Source of the DNA: Marinobacter sp. BW6
GTDB taxonomy: Bacteria > Pseudomonadota > Gammaproteobacteria > Pseudomonadales > Oleiphilaceae
Direction of reading: 5' to 3'
Assembly (NCBI RefSeq): GCF_008107725.1
Contig: NZ_VIRN01000061.1
Span: 62,001 to 126,000 of the forward strand
DNA: 64,000 nucleotides
Below the pieces are notes generated by a model. That model made no database searches, had not been told where the DNA came from, and was given only the letters and a program-made list of their open reading frames with translations. Each line of letters starts with the position of its first letter. Position 1 is the first letter of the stretch. Position numbers and translations under genes: made by a program. Positions 46,859-54,784 of the stretch are shown here, piece after piece.

Positions 46859-48372
46859 CCACCCGATCGCGCCTACCTTTTTACATCGCCGTCTTGCTCC
46901 TGATCACAGCGGGCATTTCACTGGCTGTCTGGAGACATATTGAACTCGGCATTCCCTGGCTGACCGGCGAGCAACGTCCTGTCTGGATGGTCGAGGCCCG
47001 GATTGATTTCGACGCCGGCGACAGCTCGGTGCTTGCCAGCCTCAATGTACCCGAGCAGCCGCCGGGCTTCCGCATCCTGACCGAACAGGCGGCGTCACCT
47101 GGCTACGGCTTCTCTATCATCGATAGCTCCGGCAGCCGCCGGGCGGAATGGAGTAAACGGGAAGTCTCGGGGCCGCAAACCCTCTATTTCAAAGCCCAGT
47201 TTATTCCGGATCCAAACGCACAGCCGGAAATACCGACCCGGGAACCGAAAACTCCGAGGACCTTTTGGGAAGAACCTGAAGCCACAGCCGTTCAGGAAAT
47301 ACTCGACCAGGCCAAGGCCCGCTCGAGTACTCCGGAGAGCATGACCCGGGAGCTGATCCGGTTAATGCAGCCAGACACCCGAACCCAGAACACCACTATG
47401 CTGGTGTCGGAAGAGAACTACCTTGACCTGCTGGTCGATATGCTCAACCACAGTGGTATCGCCGCCAGAATAGCCGACGGTCTAAGGCTCGAGGATGCCC
47501 GCCGGAGGCAGCAGCTAATGCCGTACCTGCAGATCTACAACGGCAGCCAGTGGCTCACCTTCAATCCCAAAACTGCTGAGCAGGGAGTGCCAGAGGATCT
47601 CTTGCTGTGGCGCCAGGGCTCTGCCTCATTACTTGACGTGGTGGGCGGGGAAAACTCTGAAGTCAGCTTCTCCATGCTTCGGCAAACCGTTCCCGCCCTG
47701 CAACTGGCGACCATGGAATCCGCCTCCAACGGCCTGGGCTTCCTGAGCTTTTATGAACTGCCCATCGAAGAGCAAAGCATGTTTCGAATGCTGTTGCTGT
47801 TGCCCCTTGGTGCGCTCATGGTGGCTTTCATGCGGATTGTCATCGGCATCCGTACCTCAGGCACCTTTATGCCCGTGCTGATCGCCGTGGCGTTCGTCCA
47901 GACGACCCTGGTGCCAGGCTTGATCGCTTTCCTGTCAGTAGTGTCCATCGGTCTGCTCATGCGCGGCTATCTGTCCAGCCTCAACCTGCTGCTGGTGTCT
48001 CGGATATCCGCCCTGATCATCCTGGTTATTTTTATCACGGCGGGTCTGAGCATCATCGGCTACCAGATGGGATTCAACACCGGCATGACGGTCACATTTT
48101 TCCCGATGGTCATCATTGCCTGGACCATTGAACGCATGTCCATCCTCTGGGAAGAAGAAGGAGCGCACGAGGTCATGGTCCAGGGTGCCGGCAGCCTGTT
48201 TGTGGCCATTTGTGCCTACCTGCTGATGAGCGCGCCACTGGCCGGCCATCTCACCTTCAACTTCCCGGAACTGCACCTTGTCATCCTGGGGCTGATCCTC
48301 CTGATGGGCCAGTACACCGGCTACAAGCTCAGCGAGCTAAGGCGCTTTACGCCAATGAAGGCCTACGACTGA
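46855..48372 (+). CDS. Inactive transglutaminase-like protein fused to seven membrane helices
   Basis: The 505-residue protein has one N-terminal helix (residues 6-25) and an extracytoplasmic transglutaminase-like domain (about 30-295). About seven membrane helices follow (from RMLLLLPLGALMVAFMRIVIGI near residue 305 to LVILGLILLMGQ near 480). Members of this family lack the Cys-His-Asp triad, hence 'inactive transglutaminase'; I see no obvious catalytic Cys in the soluble domain. GTG start overlaps the retropepsin stop. It probably binds or presents a peptide substrate at the membrane for its two cassette partners; this is inference. Confidence 0.85.
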   Translation: MTTRSRLPFYIAVLLLITAGISLAVWRHIELGIPWLTGEQRPVWMVEARIDFDAGDSSVLASLNVPEQPPGFRILTEQAASPGYGFSIIDSSGSRRAEWSKREVSGPQTLYFKAQFIPDPNAQPEIPTREPKTPRTFWEEPEATAVQEILDQAKARSSTPESMTRELIRLMQPDTRTQNTTMLVSEENYLDLLVDMLNHSGIAARIADGLRLEDARRRQQLMPYLQIYNGSQWLTFNPKTAEQGVPEDLLLWRQGSASLLDVVGGENSEVSFSMLRQTVPALQLATMESASNGLGFLSFYELPIEEQSMFRMLLLLPLGALMVAFMRIVIGIRTSGTFMPVLIAVAFVQTTLVPGLIAFLSVVSIGLLMRGYLSSLNLLLVSRISALIILVIFITAGLSIIGYQMGFNTGMTVTFFPMVIIAWTIERMSILWEEEGAHEVMVQGAGSLFVAICAYLLMSAPLAGHLTFNFPELHLVILGLILLMGQYTGYKLSELRRFTPMKAYD

Positions 48373-48373
48373 C

Positions 48374-49321
48374 ATGGACTGGATATCACCGCGATCGCTC
48401 AAGAGGCTGGGGATGCTCAACATGAACCGGCGCAATGTTGATTACATTGCCCGGTACAATGAACGATCGTCCTACCCTCTGGTGGATAACAAACTTAAGA
48501 CCAAACTGGTGGTTGCCGAATACGGCGTAAGAACCCCGAAACTGCTTCAGGTTGTTCGACAGCAGCATGAAATATCGCACTTCCGGGAAATGGCTGACCA
48601 CCTTGAAGGGTTTGCCATCAAGCCGGCCAAAGGCTCTGGCGGCAAAGGCATTACCGTTATTACCGGGCGGGATGGTGAGGAGTACATCAAAGCTTCCGGT
48701 TCGCGCGTGGACTCTTCATTCCTGGAACGTCATCTGACTAATATTCTGGCCGGGCTCTACTCACTCGCCGGCACTCCGGATGTGGCAATCGTGGAAAACC
48801 TGGTGGAGTCCGCTCCATCACTGGCAAAGTATTCCCACCAGGGTGTGCCTGACATCCGAATCATCGTCTTTCAGGGTTACCCCGTGATGGCCATGCTGAG
48901 ACTGGCCACAACCGCATCAGATGGTAAGGCAAACCTTCACCAGGGTGCTGTGGGCGTTGGTCTGGACATCGGTTCTGGACGAGGCCTGAACGCCGTTCAG
49001 TTCAACCGCCCGATTACCCTGCACCCTGACACCGGCCTGGCTCTGGAAAACATCCAGATTGAAGCCTGGGACGAGATGCTGGAGATGGCTTCCCGATGCT
49101 ACGAGGCAACCGGCCTCGGCTACATGGGAGTTGATCTGGTGGTGGATGCCAACGAAGGGCCACTGCTGCTGGAATTGAACGCCCGCCCCGGGCTGGCAAT
49201 CCAGATGGCAAATGGTCGCGGTCTTCTGCCCCGACTGCGCGCCATCGAGTCGCTTAAGCGGCCACACTTCACGCCGCTGGAGCGCTCCCGTTTCGCCATG
49301 GAAACGTTCGCCAGTTCCTGA
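48374..49321 (+). CDS. ATP-grasp ligase (alpha-L-glutamate ligase-like, RimK-type)
   Basis: This 315-residue ATP-grasp protein has the nucleotide-binding loop FAIKPAKGSGGKGITVI near residues 80-96 (Lys83), VDLVVDANEGPLLLELNARPG near the end (metal-binding Glu and Asn) and a short family-specific N-terminal domain. RimK-type ligases join amino acids through acyl phosphates, so the cassette may build or modify a peptide bond. The ATG is 1 nt past the stop of the membrane protein gene, so the three genes are one operon. No signal peptide: the enzyme is cytoplasmic, opposite the membrane from the retropepsin. Confidence 0.87.
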   Translation: MDWISPRSLKRLGMLNMNRRNVDYIARYNERSSYPLVDNKLKTKLVVAEYGVRTPKLLQVVRQQHEISHFREMADHLEGFAIKPAKGSGGKGITVITGRDGEEYIKASGSRVDSSFLERHLTNILAGLYSLAGTPDVAIVENLVESAPSLAKYSHQGVPDIRIIVFQGYPVMAMLRLATTASDGKANLHQGAVGVGLDIGSGRGLNAVQFNRPITLHPDTGLALENIQIEAWDEMLEMASRCYEATGLGYMGVDLVVDANEGPLLLELNARPGLAIQMANGRGLLPRLRAIESLKRPHFTPLERSRFAMETFASS

Positions 49322-49334
49322 GTTTTCACCGGGC

Positions 49335-49365
49335 ATAAAAAAACCGGGGTCGAAACCCCGGTTCT
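49335..49365. terminator. Terminator between the ATP-grasp and BCCT genes
   Basis: AACCGGGGT (49342-49350) pairs with ACCCCGGTT (49355-49363). In the minus-strand sense a run of seven T follows, so it is strongest for the BCCT gene; on the plus strand the tail is weaker. Confidence 0.88.
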
Positions 49366-49381
49366 TCATTTCACAGCACTC

Positions 49382-50974
49382 TTAGGTGAGCTCGCCCCTG
49401 GCAAGCAAAAGTTTACGCTCATGACTCAGGCCCTTCAGAAGGCCCCAGGTCATAATCAAGAGAACGACTGTGAATGGCAGACCGGCACTGATAGCAGTCG
49501 CCTGAATAGCGCCAAGCGCATCCTCACCGCCGCCAAAGATCAAGGCGGCAGCAATCGCACCCTCAGCAACTACCCAGAACACACGCTGAGCGGTCGGTGC
49601 ATCGGTCTTGCCCCCGGCAGTAATGCTGTCGATTACCAGCGAACCGGAATCTGAAGATGTTACGAAGAACACCAGCACCAGAATGATACCCACGAAGGAA
49701 ATGATCCCGGTCAGCGGCAGGTTCGCAAACATCTGGAACATGGCCAGGGAGACATCTGTAAGGCCATTTTCAGCCAGCGCGCCGATACCGTTCTGAATCT
49801 GCTCCAGAGCAGAGCCACCAAATGCGCTCATCCAAACCACGGTAATAACAGTCGGTACAATAAGCACGGCAGTTACAAACTCACGCACAGTGCGGCCCTT
49901 GGACACCCGGGCGATAAACATGCCAACGAACGGTGACCAGGAAATCCACCATGCCCAATAGAAGACAGTCCAGCCCTGGAACCAGGCTTCGTCTTCACGA
50001 CCAAAGGGATTACTCAACTGCAGGACGTTACCAACGTAGCTGGAGGAGGTTACCCAAAGGGTTTCAAGCACGGTCATGGTGGGACCAGCAAAAATAACGA
50101 AGAACAGAAGGAGACCAGCGAGGCCCATATTGAGGTTACTCAACACTTTCACGCCGCCGTCAAGGCCTCGAAGCACCGAAATCAACGCAAGCGCGGTAAC
50201 ACCAACGATGATAGCCATCTGAACGTTCGTACCGCCGCCGGTGTCGAACAGGTAGTTCAAGCCGGAAGCCGCCTGCTGCGCACCGAACCCGAGAGAAGTC
50301 GCCAGGCCGAAAATCGTAGCCACAACGGCGAGGATATCAATGATGTGACCAGGCCAGCCCCACACCTTGTCTTTAAGCAGTGGGAAGAACGCTGAGCGAA
50401 TGGTCAGGGGCATGTTCTTGTTGTAGGCAAAAAACGCCAGAGAAAGCGCAACGACCGCATAAATGGCCCACGGATGAAGACCCCAATGGTACATGGTTGC
50501 ACCCATTGCAAGGTTGCTCGCTTCGGCAGTGTTCGCCTCAACGTTGAACGGCGTCTCATACCAACCGGTGTAGTAGGCCACTGGCTCTGCCACGGCCCAG
50601 AACATAAGGCCGATACCCATACCCGCTGCAAAGAGCATGGAAAACCATGACATGGTTGAAAATTCAGGCTTCGCGTCCTGACCTCCAATACGGATTTTAC
50701 CGAAGGGCAGGAAGATCAGGGCCAGGCACACCACAACAAAGATGTTGGCACTGATCAGGAAAAACCAGTCAAACGTCGCGATGATGTCCCATTTTGCACC
50801 ATCGAGCAGCTCTTTGGCCTGCCCGGGGAACATCAAGGTTCCTATCACGAACGCAACAACCAGTATCGCCGTAATCGGAAATACCGGTGCGTGGAGATCC
50901 AGCCCGAACGGTGTGATATTGTCCTGGCCGGCCACGTAGTCCGTCGAATATTCGTCTTTAACTACCTCGCCCAC
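49382..50974 (-). CDS. BCCT-family betaine/choline/carnitine transporter
   Basis: The 530-residue protein has 12 membrane helices, the signature Trp-rich segment FYWAWWISWSPFVGMFIARVSKGRT (parts, near residues 335-360) and GMGIGLMFWAVAEP near residue 120. These are typical of sodium- or proton-coupled osmolyte uptake. It lacks the long C-terminal osmosensing tail of BetT, so constitutive or substrate-driven uptake is more likely. The start is GTG at 50974 with AGGAGG upstream. It is divergent from the GltB-like gene, and the shared region contains a strong dyad. Confidence 0.92.
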   Translation of the reverse strand: MGEVVKDEYSTDYVAGQDNITPFGLDLHAPVFPITAILVVAFVIGTLMFPGQAKELLDGAKWDIIATFDWFFLISANIFVVVCLALIFLPFGKIRIGGQDAKPEFSTMSWFSMLFAAGMGIGLMFWAVAEPVAYYTGWYETPFNVEANTAEASNLAMGATMYHWGLHPWAIYAVVALSLAFFAYNKNMPLTIRSAFFPLLKDKVWGWPGHIIDILAVVATIFGLATSLGFGAQQAASGLNYLFDTGGGTNVQMAIIVGVTALALISVLRGLDGGVKVLSNLNMGLAGLLLFFVIFAGPTMTVLETLWVTSSSYVGNVLQLSNPFGREDEAWFQGWTVFYWAWWISWSPFVGMFIARVSKGRTVREFVTAVLIVPTVITVVWMSAFGGSALEQIQNGIGALAENGLTDVSLAMFQMFANLPLTGIISFVGIILVLVFFVTSSDSGSLVIDSITAGGKTDAPTAQRVFWVVAEGAIAAALIFGGGEDALGAIQATAISAGLPFTVVLLIMTWGLLKGLSHERKLLLARGELT

Positions 50975-51017
50975 GTTATGGCGCCTCCTGAGTTGATAAG
51001 TCGTTTATTCAGAATCG

Positions 51018-51067
51018 GAGTTCAAACATTACAAGAGCGTTATCATAATGTTTTGAGTTCAAAACAT
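51018..51067. promoter_or_regulatory. Operator-like dyad and repeat upstream of the BCCT gene
   Basis: ATGTTTTGA-GT-TCAAAACAT (51048-51067) is a perfect 9-bp inverted repeat with a 2-bp centre. A related half-site GAGTTCAAACATTA lies at 51018-51031, in the 260-bp region between the divergent BCCT and GltB-like genes. The layout suggests a dimeric repressor or activator, such as a TetR-type (BetI-like) regulator, but none is encoded next to it. Confidence 0.55.
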
Positions 51068-51234
51068 CAAAAGTACGATCATTTTAGCCGCCTTGATATT
51101 TATCATAGACCATGATTGACAACGGACCAGCCAAAGTCCGGACCAATCGCGGCAGAATCCCACGTCGTACGACTAAACTCTTCTTTACTTACCGCGCCGG
51201 TCGAGCCGGTTTTGCGAGACAATCAGAGGACTCC

Positions 51235-52878
51235 ATGGAAAAAACAAAGACATTTCCGCTTCGCTATACGGCCTATGCGCTAAGCCTTGTCGGCTTTCTC
51301 GTTTCCCTTGGACTGGCCCTGATTCTGGATGCAGGCTACGTATTCCCGCTGATATTCGGCGCTTTCGCAGGCCTTGGCACCTACGATCTGGTACAGCGAA
51401 AGCACACCGTCAGCCGAAATTATCCCATCATGGCCAACTTCCGGTACCTGCTTGAATCGGTTGGGCCCGAGATCCGGCAATATTTCATCCAGTCAGACAC
51501 AGAAGAGCGCCCTTTCTCGCGTGAACAGCGCACAATCGTGTATCAGCGCGCCAAAAATGTTCTCGACAAGCGCCCTTTCGGCTCCCAGCTCGGTATGTAC
51601 GATGAAGGTTTCGAGTGGATGAACCATTCGCTCGCCCCCACCCGTCTTAGCAGCAGCGATTTCCGAATTCTGATCGGCAGAAACTGTGACAAACCCTACA
51701 ACGCAAGCGTGTTCAACATCTCCGCTATGAGTTTCGGCTCACTCTCTGCCAACGCCATTCTCAGCCTGAACACCGGCGCCAGGCAGGGTGGTTTCTATCA
51801 CGATACCGGAGAGGGTTCGATTTCCCGCTACCACCGTCAACCGGGCGGTGACCTGGTCTGGGAGATCGGTTCCGGGTATTTCGGCTGCCGGCACGAAGAT
51901 GGTTCTTTCAACGAAGAAATGTTTCGCCAGAATGCTGCTCTTGATCAGGTCAAAATGATAGAACTCAAACTATCTCAGGGCGCCAAACCCGGTCACGGCG
52001 GGATTCTGCCAGGCGCCAAGGTAACGCCTGAGATCGCCGAAGCAAGAGGCGTTTCTGTTGGCGAGGATTGCGTCTCTCCTGCCAGTCATTCGGCATTCTC
52101 AACCCCTATAGAGATGCTGGAGTTCATTGACCGGCTGCGAAAGTTGTCAGGCGGTAAACCCGTAGGATTCAAGCTCGCCATTGGCCACCCCTGGGAATGG
52201 TTCGCCATTGTCAAAGCCATGCTGGAAACCGGACGGAAACCGGACTTTATCGTTGTCGACGGCGGCGAAGGCGGCACTGGCGCCGCACCCCTGGAGTTTA
52301 TCAATCGGCTGGGGATGCCGATGACGGAAGCGCTTTTGCTGGTCCACAACACCCTTGTAGGCACCAACCTTCGGGAAGACATCGCCATTGGAGCCGCAGG
52401 CAAGATCACCTCGGCCTTTAATATCGCCCGGACCCTGGCCCTTGGCGCCGACTGGTGCAACGCAGCCCGCGGCTATATGTTTGCGTTGGGCTGCATACAG
52501 GCGCTCAACTGCCACACCGGGCGTTGCCCAAGCGGCGTGGCGACGCAGGACCCCAGGCGAGGCAACAAGCTCGACGTGGAGCACAAGAGCCAGAGGGTAT
52601 ACAACTACCACAAGAACACCCTGGACGCCCTGCAGAACCTGCTGGAGGCCTCAGGCCTCAGGCATCCATCCGAACTTGGCCCGGAGCACATCGTGCGGCG
52701 GGTATCCAAAACCGAAGTGCACTCTTACATGGACCTGTTTCCCTTCCTGGAACCGGGCGCGCTTCTGGAGGGAAAAACCAACCTGACTGTGTTCGACAAA
52801 TACTGGGAGTTCGCCCGAGCGGATACCTTTGAGCCACCTGAATTTATCCTGAAACTTCGGGAGACCAAGCTACGCTAA
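51235..52878 (+). CDS. Membrane-anchored FMN-binding glutamate-synthase-domain protein
   Basis: The 547-residue protein starts with two membrane helices (about residues 10-55) and continues with the FMN/central domain of the glutamate synthase large subunit. It has GEGSISRYHRQPGGDLVWEIG-like GEGSISRY, VDGGEGGTGAAPLEF (FMN phosphate) and a cluster motif with Cys in ALGCIQALNCHTGRCPSG. It lacks the glutaminase domain and a GltD partner, so it is not a full GOGAT. ATG at 51235 (AGAGGA upstream) is preferred over an in-frame ATG at 51112. Function of the stand-alone family is not established. Confidence 0.87.
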   Translation: MEKTKTFPLRYTAYALSLVGFLVSLGLALILDAGYVFPLIFGAFAGLGTYDLVQRKHTVSRNYPIMANFRYLLESVGPEIRQYFIQSDTEERPFSREQRTIVYQRAKNVLDKRPFGSQLGMYDEGFEWMNHSLAPTRLSSSDFRILIGRNCDKPYNASVFNISAMSFGSLSANAILSLNTGARQGGFYHDTGEGSISRYHRQPGGDLVWEIGSGYFGCRHEDGSFNEEMFRQNAALDQVKMIELKLSQGAKPGHGGILPGAKVTPEIAEARGVSVGEDCVSPASHSAFSTPIEMLEFIDRLRKLSGGKPVGFKLAIGHPWEWFAIVKAMLETGRKPDFIVVDGGEGGTGAAPLEFINRLGMPMTEALLLVHNTLVGTNLREDIAIGAAGKITSAFNIARTLALGADWCNAARGYMFALGCIQALNCHTGRCPSGVATQDPRRGNKLDVEHKSQRVYNYHKNTLDALQNLLEASGLRHPSELGPEHIVRRVSKTEVHSYMDLFPFLEPGALLEGKTNLTVFDKYWEFARADTFEPPEFILKLRETKLR

Positions 52879-52993
52879 AAAACGGACATCAAATTCGTCA
52901 TCGGATGTTTATTTTTTGCATGAGCTCGTGTAGACTTCGCTCCCGCTAAGCCACTGAGAATACTCTCAAGTTTCCTGGTGGCGAAGAGCGAAT

Positions 52994-53070
<77 letters not shown>

Positions 53071-53080
53071 GATTCCGACG

Positions 53081-53115
53081 AAAAGCCCGGGCCGAAAGGT
53101 CTGGGCTTTTTGTTT
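53081..53115 (+). terminator. Rho-independent terminator of tRNA-Pro
   Basis: AAAAGCCCGGGCC and GGTCTGGGCTTTT form a 13-bp stem (two G-T pairs) with a GAAA tetraloop followed by T residues, 10 bp after the tRNA end. Confidence 0.9.
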
Positions 53116-53123
53116 AGGGATAC

Positions 53124-53759
53124 CTAACTGGCAAACCAACCGGTGAACTCAATCTTTCCGCGGGCAATCCGCAGCAAGCCTTTGCGTTCAAACTCCTTCA
53201 GAAGCCGGCTAACCACTTCCCTGGCGGTTCCCAACTCCACGGCAAGTTCTTGATGGGTAATCGTGATCACCCCCTGCCCGACCCTGGCCTCAAGCCACTG
53301 AAACAGTCGCTCATCCATGCGTCTGAACGCAACTTCTTCCACCAGTAACATCAGGTCATTCAAGCGGCGTCCGTAGGATTCCATGATGCCAAGCCTGAAA
53401 TCAGCAGACTGGTCCATCAGCCGGTCAAACAACCCCCTGGGCACCATAAACACTTCGGCATCATCCTCAACCACTGCTTCTGCGCGAAAGCCATCGCCTG
53501 TCATCAGACACCCGATAGACAGTGTGCAAATGTCATCAGCCCCCATCCGATACAGCACGATGCTGTGACCGGAAAGGCCGGTCATCTGGACCTTCACGGT
53601 TCCATTCAGCACCAGAGGGAGTCCCTGACAGGGATCCCCGGCCCGGAAGAGAATGCTTCCATGCTCAAAGTGAAGAGGCTGCAGGCCGCTCAGGGCTTCT
53701 CTGCGAAGAGGCTCAGGCAATGTTTCAAGAATGCTGTGTTGCAACATCGGCTTTTCCAT
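53124..53759 (-). CDS. Crp/Fnr-family transcriptional regulator
   Basis: The 211-residue protein has a cyclic-nucleotide-binding-like sensor domain (about 15-130, RAGDPCQGLPLVLNGTVKV) and a C-terminal winged helix with recognition sequence GTAREVVSRLLKEFERKG (about 178-195). The N-terminal Cys cluster of Fnr is absent; CTLSIGCLM in the sensor domain could be redox-active. The start could be the ATG at 53759 or 4 codons later (53747), where GGAAAA is a better-placed ribosome site. It is divergent from the DUF2892 gene, which is its likely target. Confidence 0.88.
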   Translation of the reverse strand: MEKPMLQHSILETLPEPLRREALSGLQPLHFEHGSILFRAGDPCQGLPLVLNGTVKVQMTGLSGHSIVLYRMGADDICTLSIGCLMTGDGFRAEAVVEDDAEVFMVPRGLFDRLMDQSADFRLGIMESYGRRLNDLMLLVEEVAFRRMDERLFQWLEARVGQGVITITHQELAVELGTAREVVSRLLKEFERKGLLRIARGKIEFTGWFAS

Positions 53760-53795
53760 AGGTCATTAAATTAGCTTACCCGGCGGCCGGCCCTG

Positions 53796-53809
53796 TGTGA
53801 CTTTATCAC
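53796..53809. promoter_or_regulatory. Possible Crp/Fnr-type operator
   Basis: GTGA (53797-53800) and TCAC (53806-53809) are symmetric arms 5 bp apart in the 116-bp divergent region between the Crp/Fnr regulator and DUF2892 gene. The spacing is one short of the classical TGTGA-N6-TCACA, so this is tentative. Confidence 0.3.
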
Positions 53810-53875
53810 TGAACCTTCAGCGAACAGACGCTAAAGTCCGTCCTGTCATCGCATATCAAGCAAGGAGAAAGGATC

Positions 53876-54064
53876 ATGAGCATCAATATGGGATCTGCGG
53901 ACCGTATCATTCGCGCCATTGTCGGCATTGTACTGCTGGCCCTCGTATTTGTGGGCCCGCAAACAGCCTGGGGCTGGATTGGCATAGTGCCTCTGGCAAC
54001 TGCTTTGGTAGGCAACTGCCCAGCCTATTCTTTGCTGGGCATAAAGACATGCAAGAAGCAGTAA
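53876..54064 (+). CDS. DUF2892 family inner-membrane protein
   Basis: A 62-residue membrane protein with two helices (about residues 11-27 and 32-47) and the conserved ending GNCPAYSLLGIKTC. The two Cys in that C-P-x-Y ... T-C motif are typical of DUF2892 proteins, which often accompany or are fused to rhodanese domains, suggesting a role in sulfur or persulfide handling. AAGGAGAAAGG precedes the ATG. A terminator follows, so it is monocistronic. Confidence 0.88.
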   Translation: MSINMGSADRIIRAIVGIVLLALVFVGPQTAWGWIGIVPLATALVGNCPAYSLLGIKTCKKQ

Positions 54065-54074
54065 CCGTGCAGGC

Positions 54075-54114
54075 ATAAAAAAACCGGGGCAGCTTCTCGC
54101 TATCCCGGTTTTTC
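54075..54114. terminator. Bidirectional terminator between DUF2892 and the MerR gene
   Basis: AACCGGG (54082-54088) pairs with CCCGGTT (54104-54110), with T-rich tails on both strands; it lies between convergent genes. Confidence 0.85.
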
Positions 54115-54132
54115 TTCAAAGCTTCGGAAGCG

Positions 54133-54498
54133 CTATTTGACCGGCGCGTTGAGAACCTCGAGCACCTCTTCCAGCTCTGTAATCATCTGCCGGATCAGCT
54201 GCTTGTACTGGGAGGTATCGTCTTTCACCTCATGACTGCTCAGCTTCTGCTTCGCGCCACCGATAGTGTAACCCTGGTCATAGAGAAGGCTACGAATCTG
54301 GCGGATGGTAATAACATCCGCCCGCTGATAATAGCGGCGGTTGCCCCGACGCTTTACCGGCGACAGCTGCGGAAACTCCTGCTCCCAATACCGCAACACG
54401 TGTGCTTTCACCGCACACAGCTCCGCTACCTCACCGATGGTGAAATAACGCTTCCCCGGAATCGTGGGAAGTTCGTTGTTATGACTGGGTTCCAGCAT
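54133..54498 (-). CDS. MerR-family transcriptional regulator (ihfA-adjacent type)
   Basis: The 121-residue protein has a MerR N-terminal winged helix ([21 protein letters not shown], in pieces, residues 18-38, and [14 protein letters not shown]) and a short C-terminal coiled coil with no metal-binding Cys. It is the small regulator commonly found after ihfA in Pseudomonas and relatives; its targets are unknown. ATG at 54498 lies inside ihfA (20-bp overlap) with GGAAG upstream, so it is translated from the pheST-ihfA message. Confidence 0.9.
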   Translation of the reverse strand: MLEPSHNNELPTIPGKRYFTIGEVAELCAVKAHVLRYWEQEFPQLSPVKRRGNRRYYQRADVITIRQIRSLLYDQGYTIGGAKQKLSSHEVKDDTSQYKQLIRQMITELEEVLEVLNAPVK

Positions 54499-54781
54499 AC
54501 GCTTCCACTTTTTGCTTTAGTTTTTGTCCCGGGCGAAACGTAACGACACGCCTTGCACTGATTGGAATCTCTTCACCCGTTTTCGGGTTCCGTCCCGGCC
54601 GCTGTTTTTTGTCCCGCAGATCGAAGTTACCGAAACCCGACAGCTTCACCTGCTCGTTGTGGCTGAGAGCGCCTCTGATCTCATCGAAAAAAGCTTCCAC
54701 CATTTCCTTGGCTTCGCGTTTGTTCAGGCCCAATTCCTCGTACAACCGCTCTGCCATTTCCGCTTTCGTCAAAGCCGCCAT
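54479..54781 (-). CDS. ihfA: Integration host factor subunit alpha
   Basis: IHF-alpha pairs with IHF-beta to bend DNA by about 160 degrees. The 100-residue protein has the conserved start ([31 protein letters not shown] in parts), the [27 protein letters not shown]-binding arm (in pieces) with the intercalating Pro, and the KLKQKV end. GGAG precedes the ATG, which is 4 bp past the pheT stop. The pheS-pheT-ihfA order is conserved in gammaproteobacteria. Confidence 0.97.
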   Translation of the reverse strand: MAALTKAEMAERLYEELGLNKREAKEMVEAFFDEIRGALSHNEQVKLSGFGNFDLRDKKQRPGRNPKTGEEIPISARRVVTFRPGQKLKQKVEAYAGTQS

Positions 54782-54784
54782 CTC

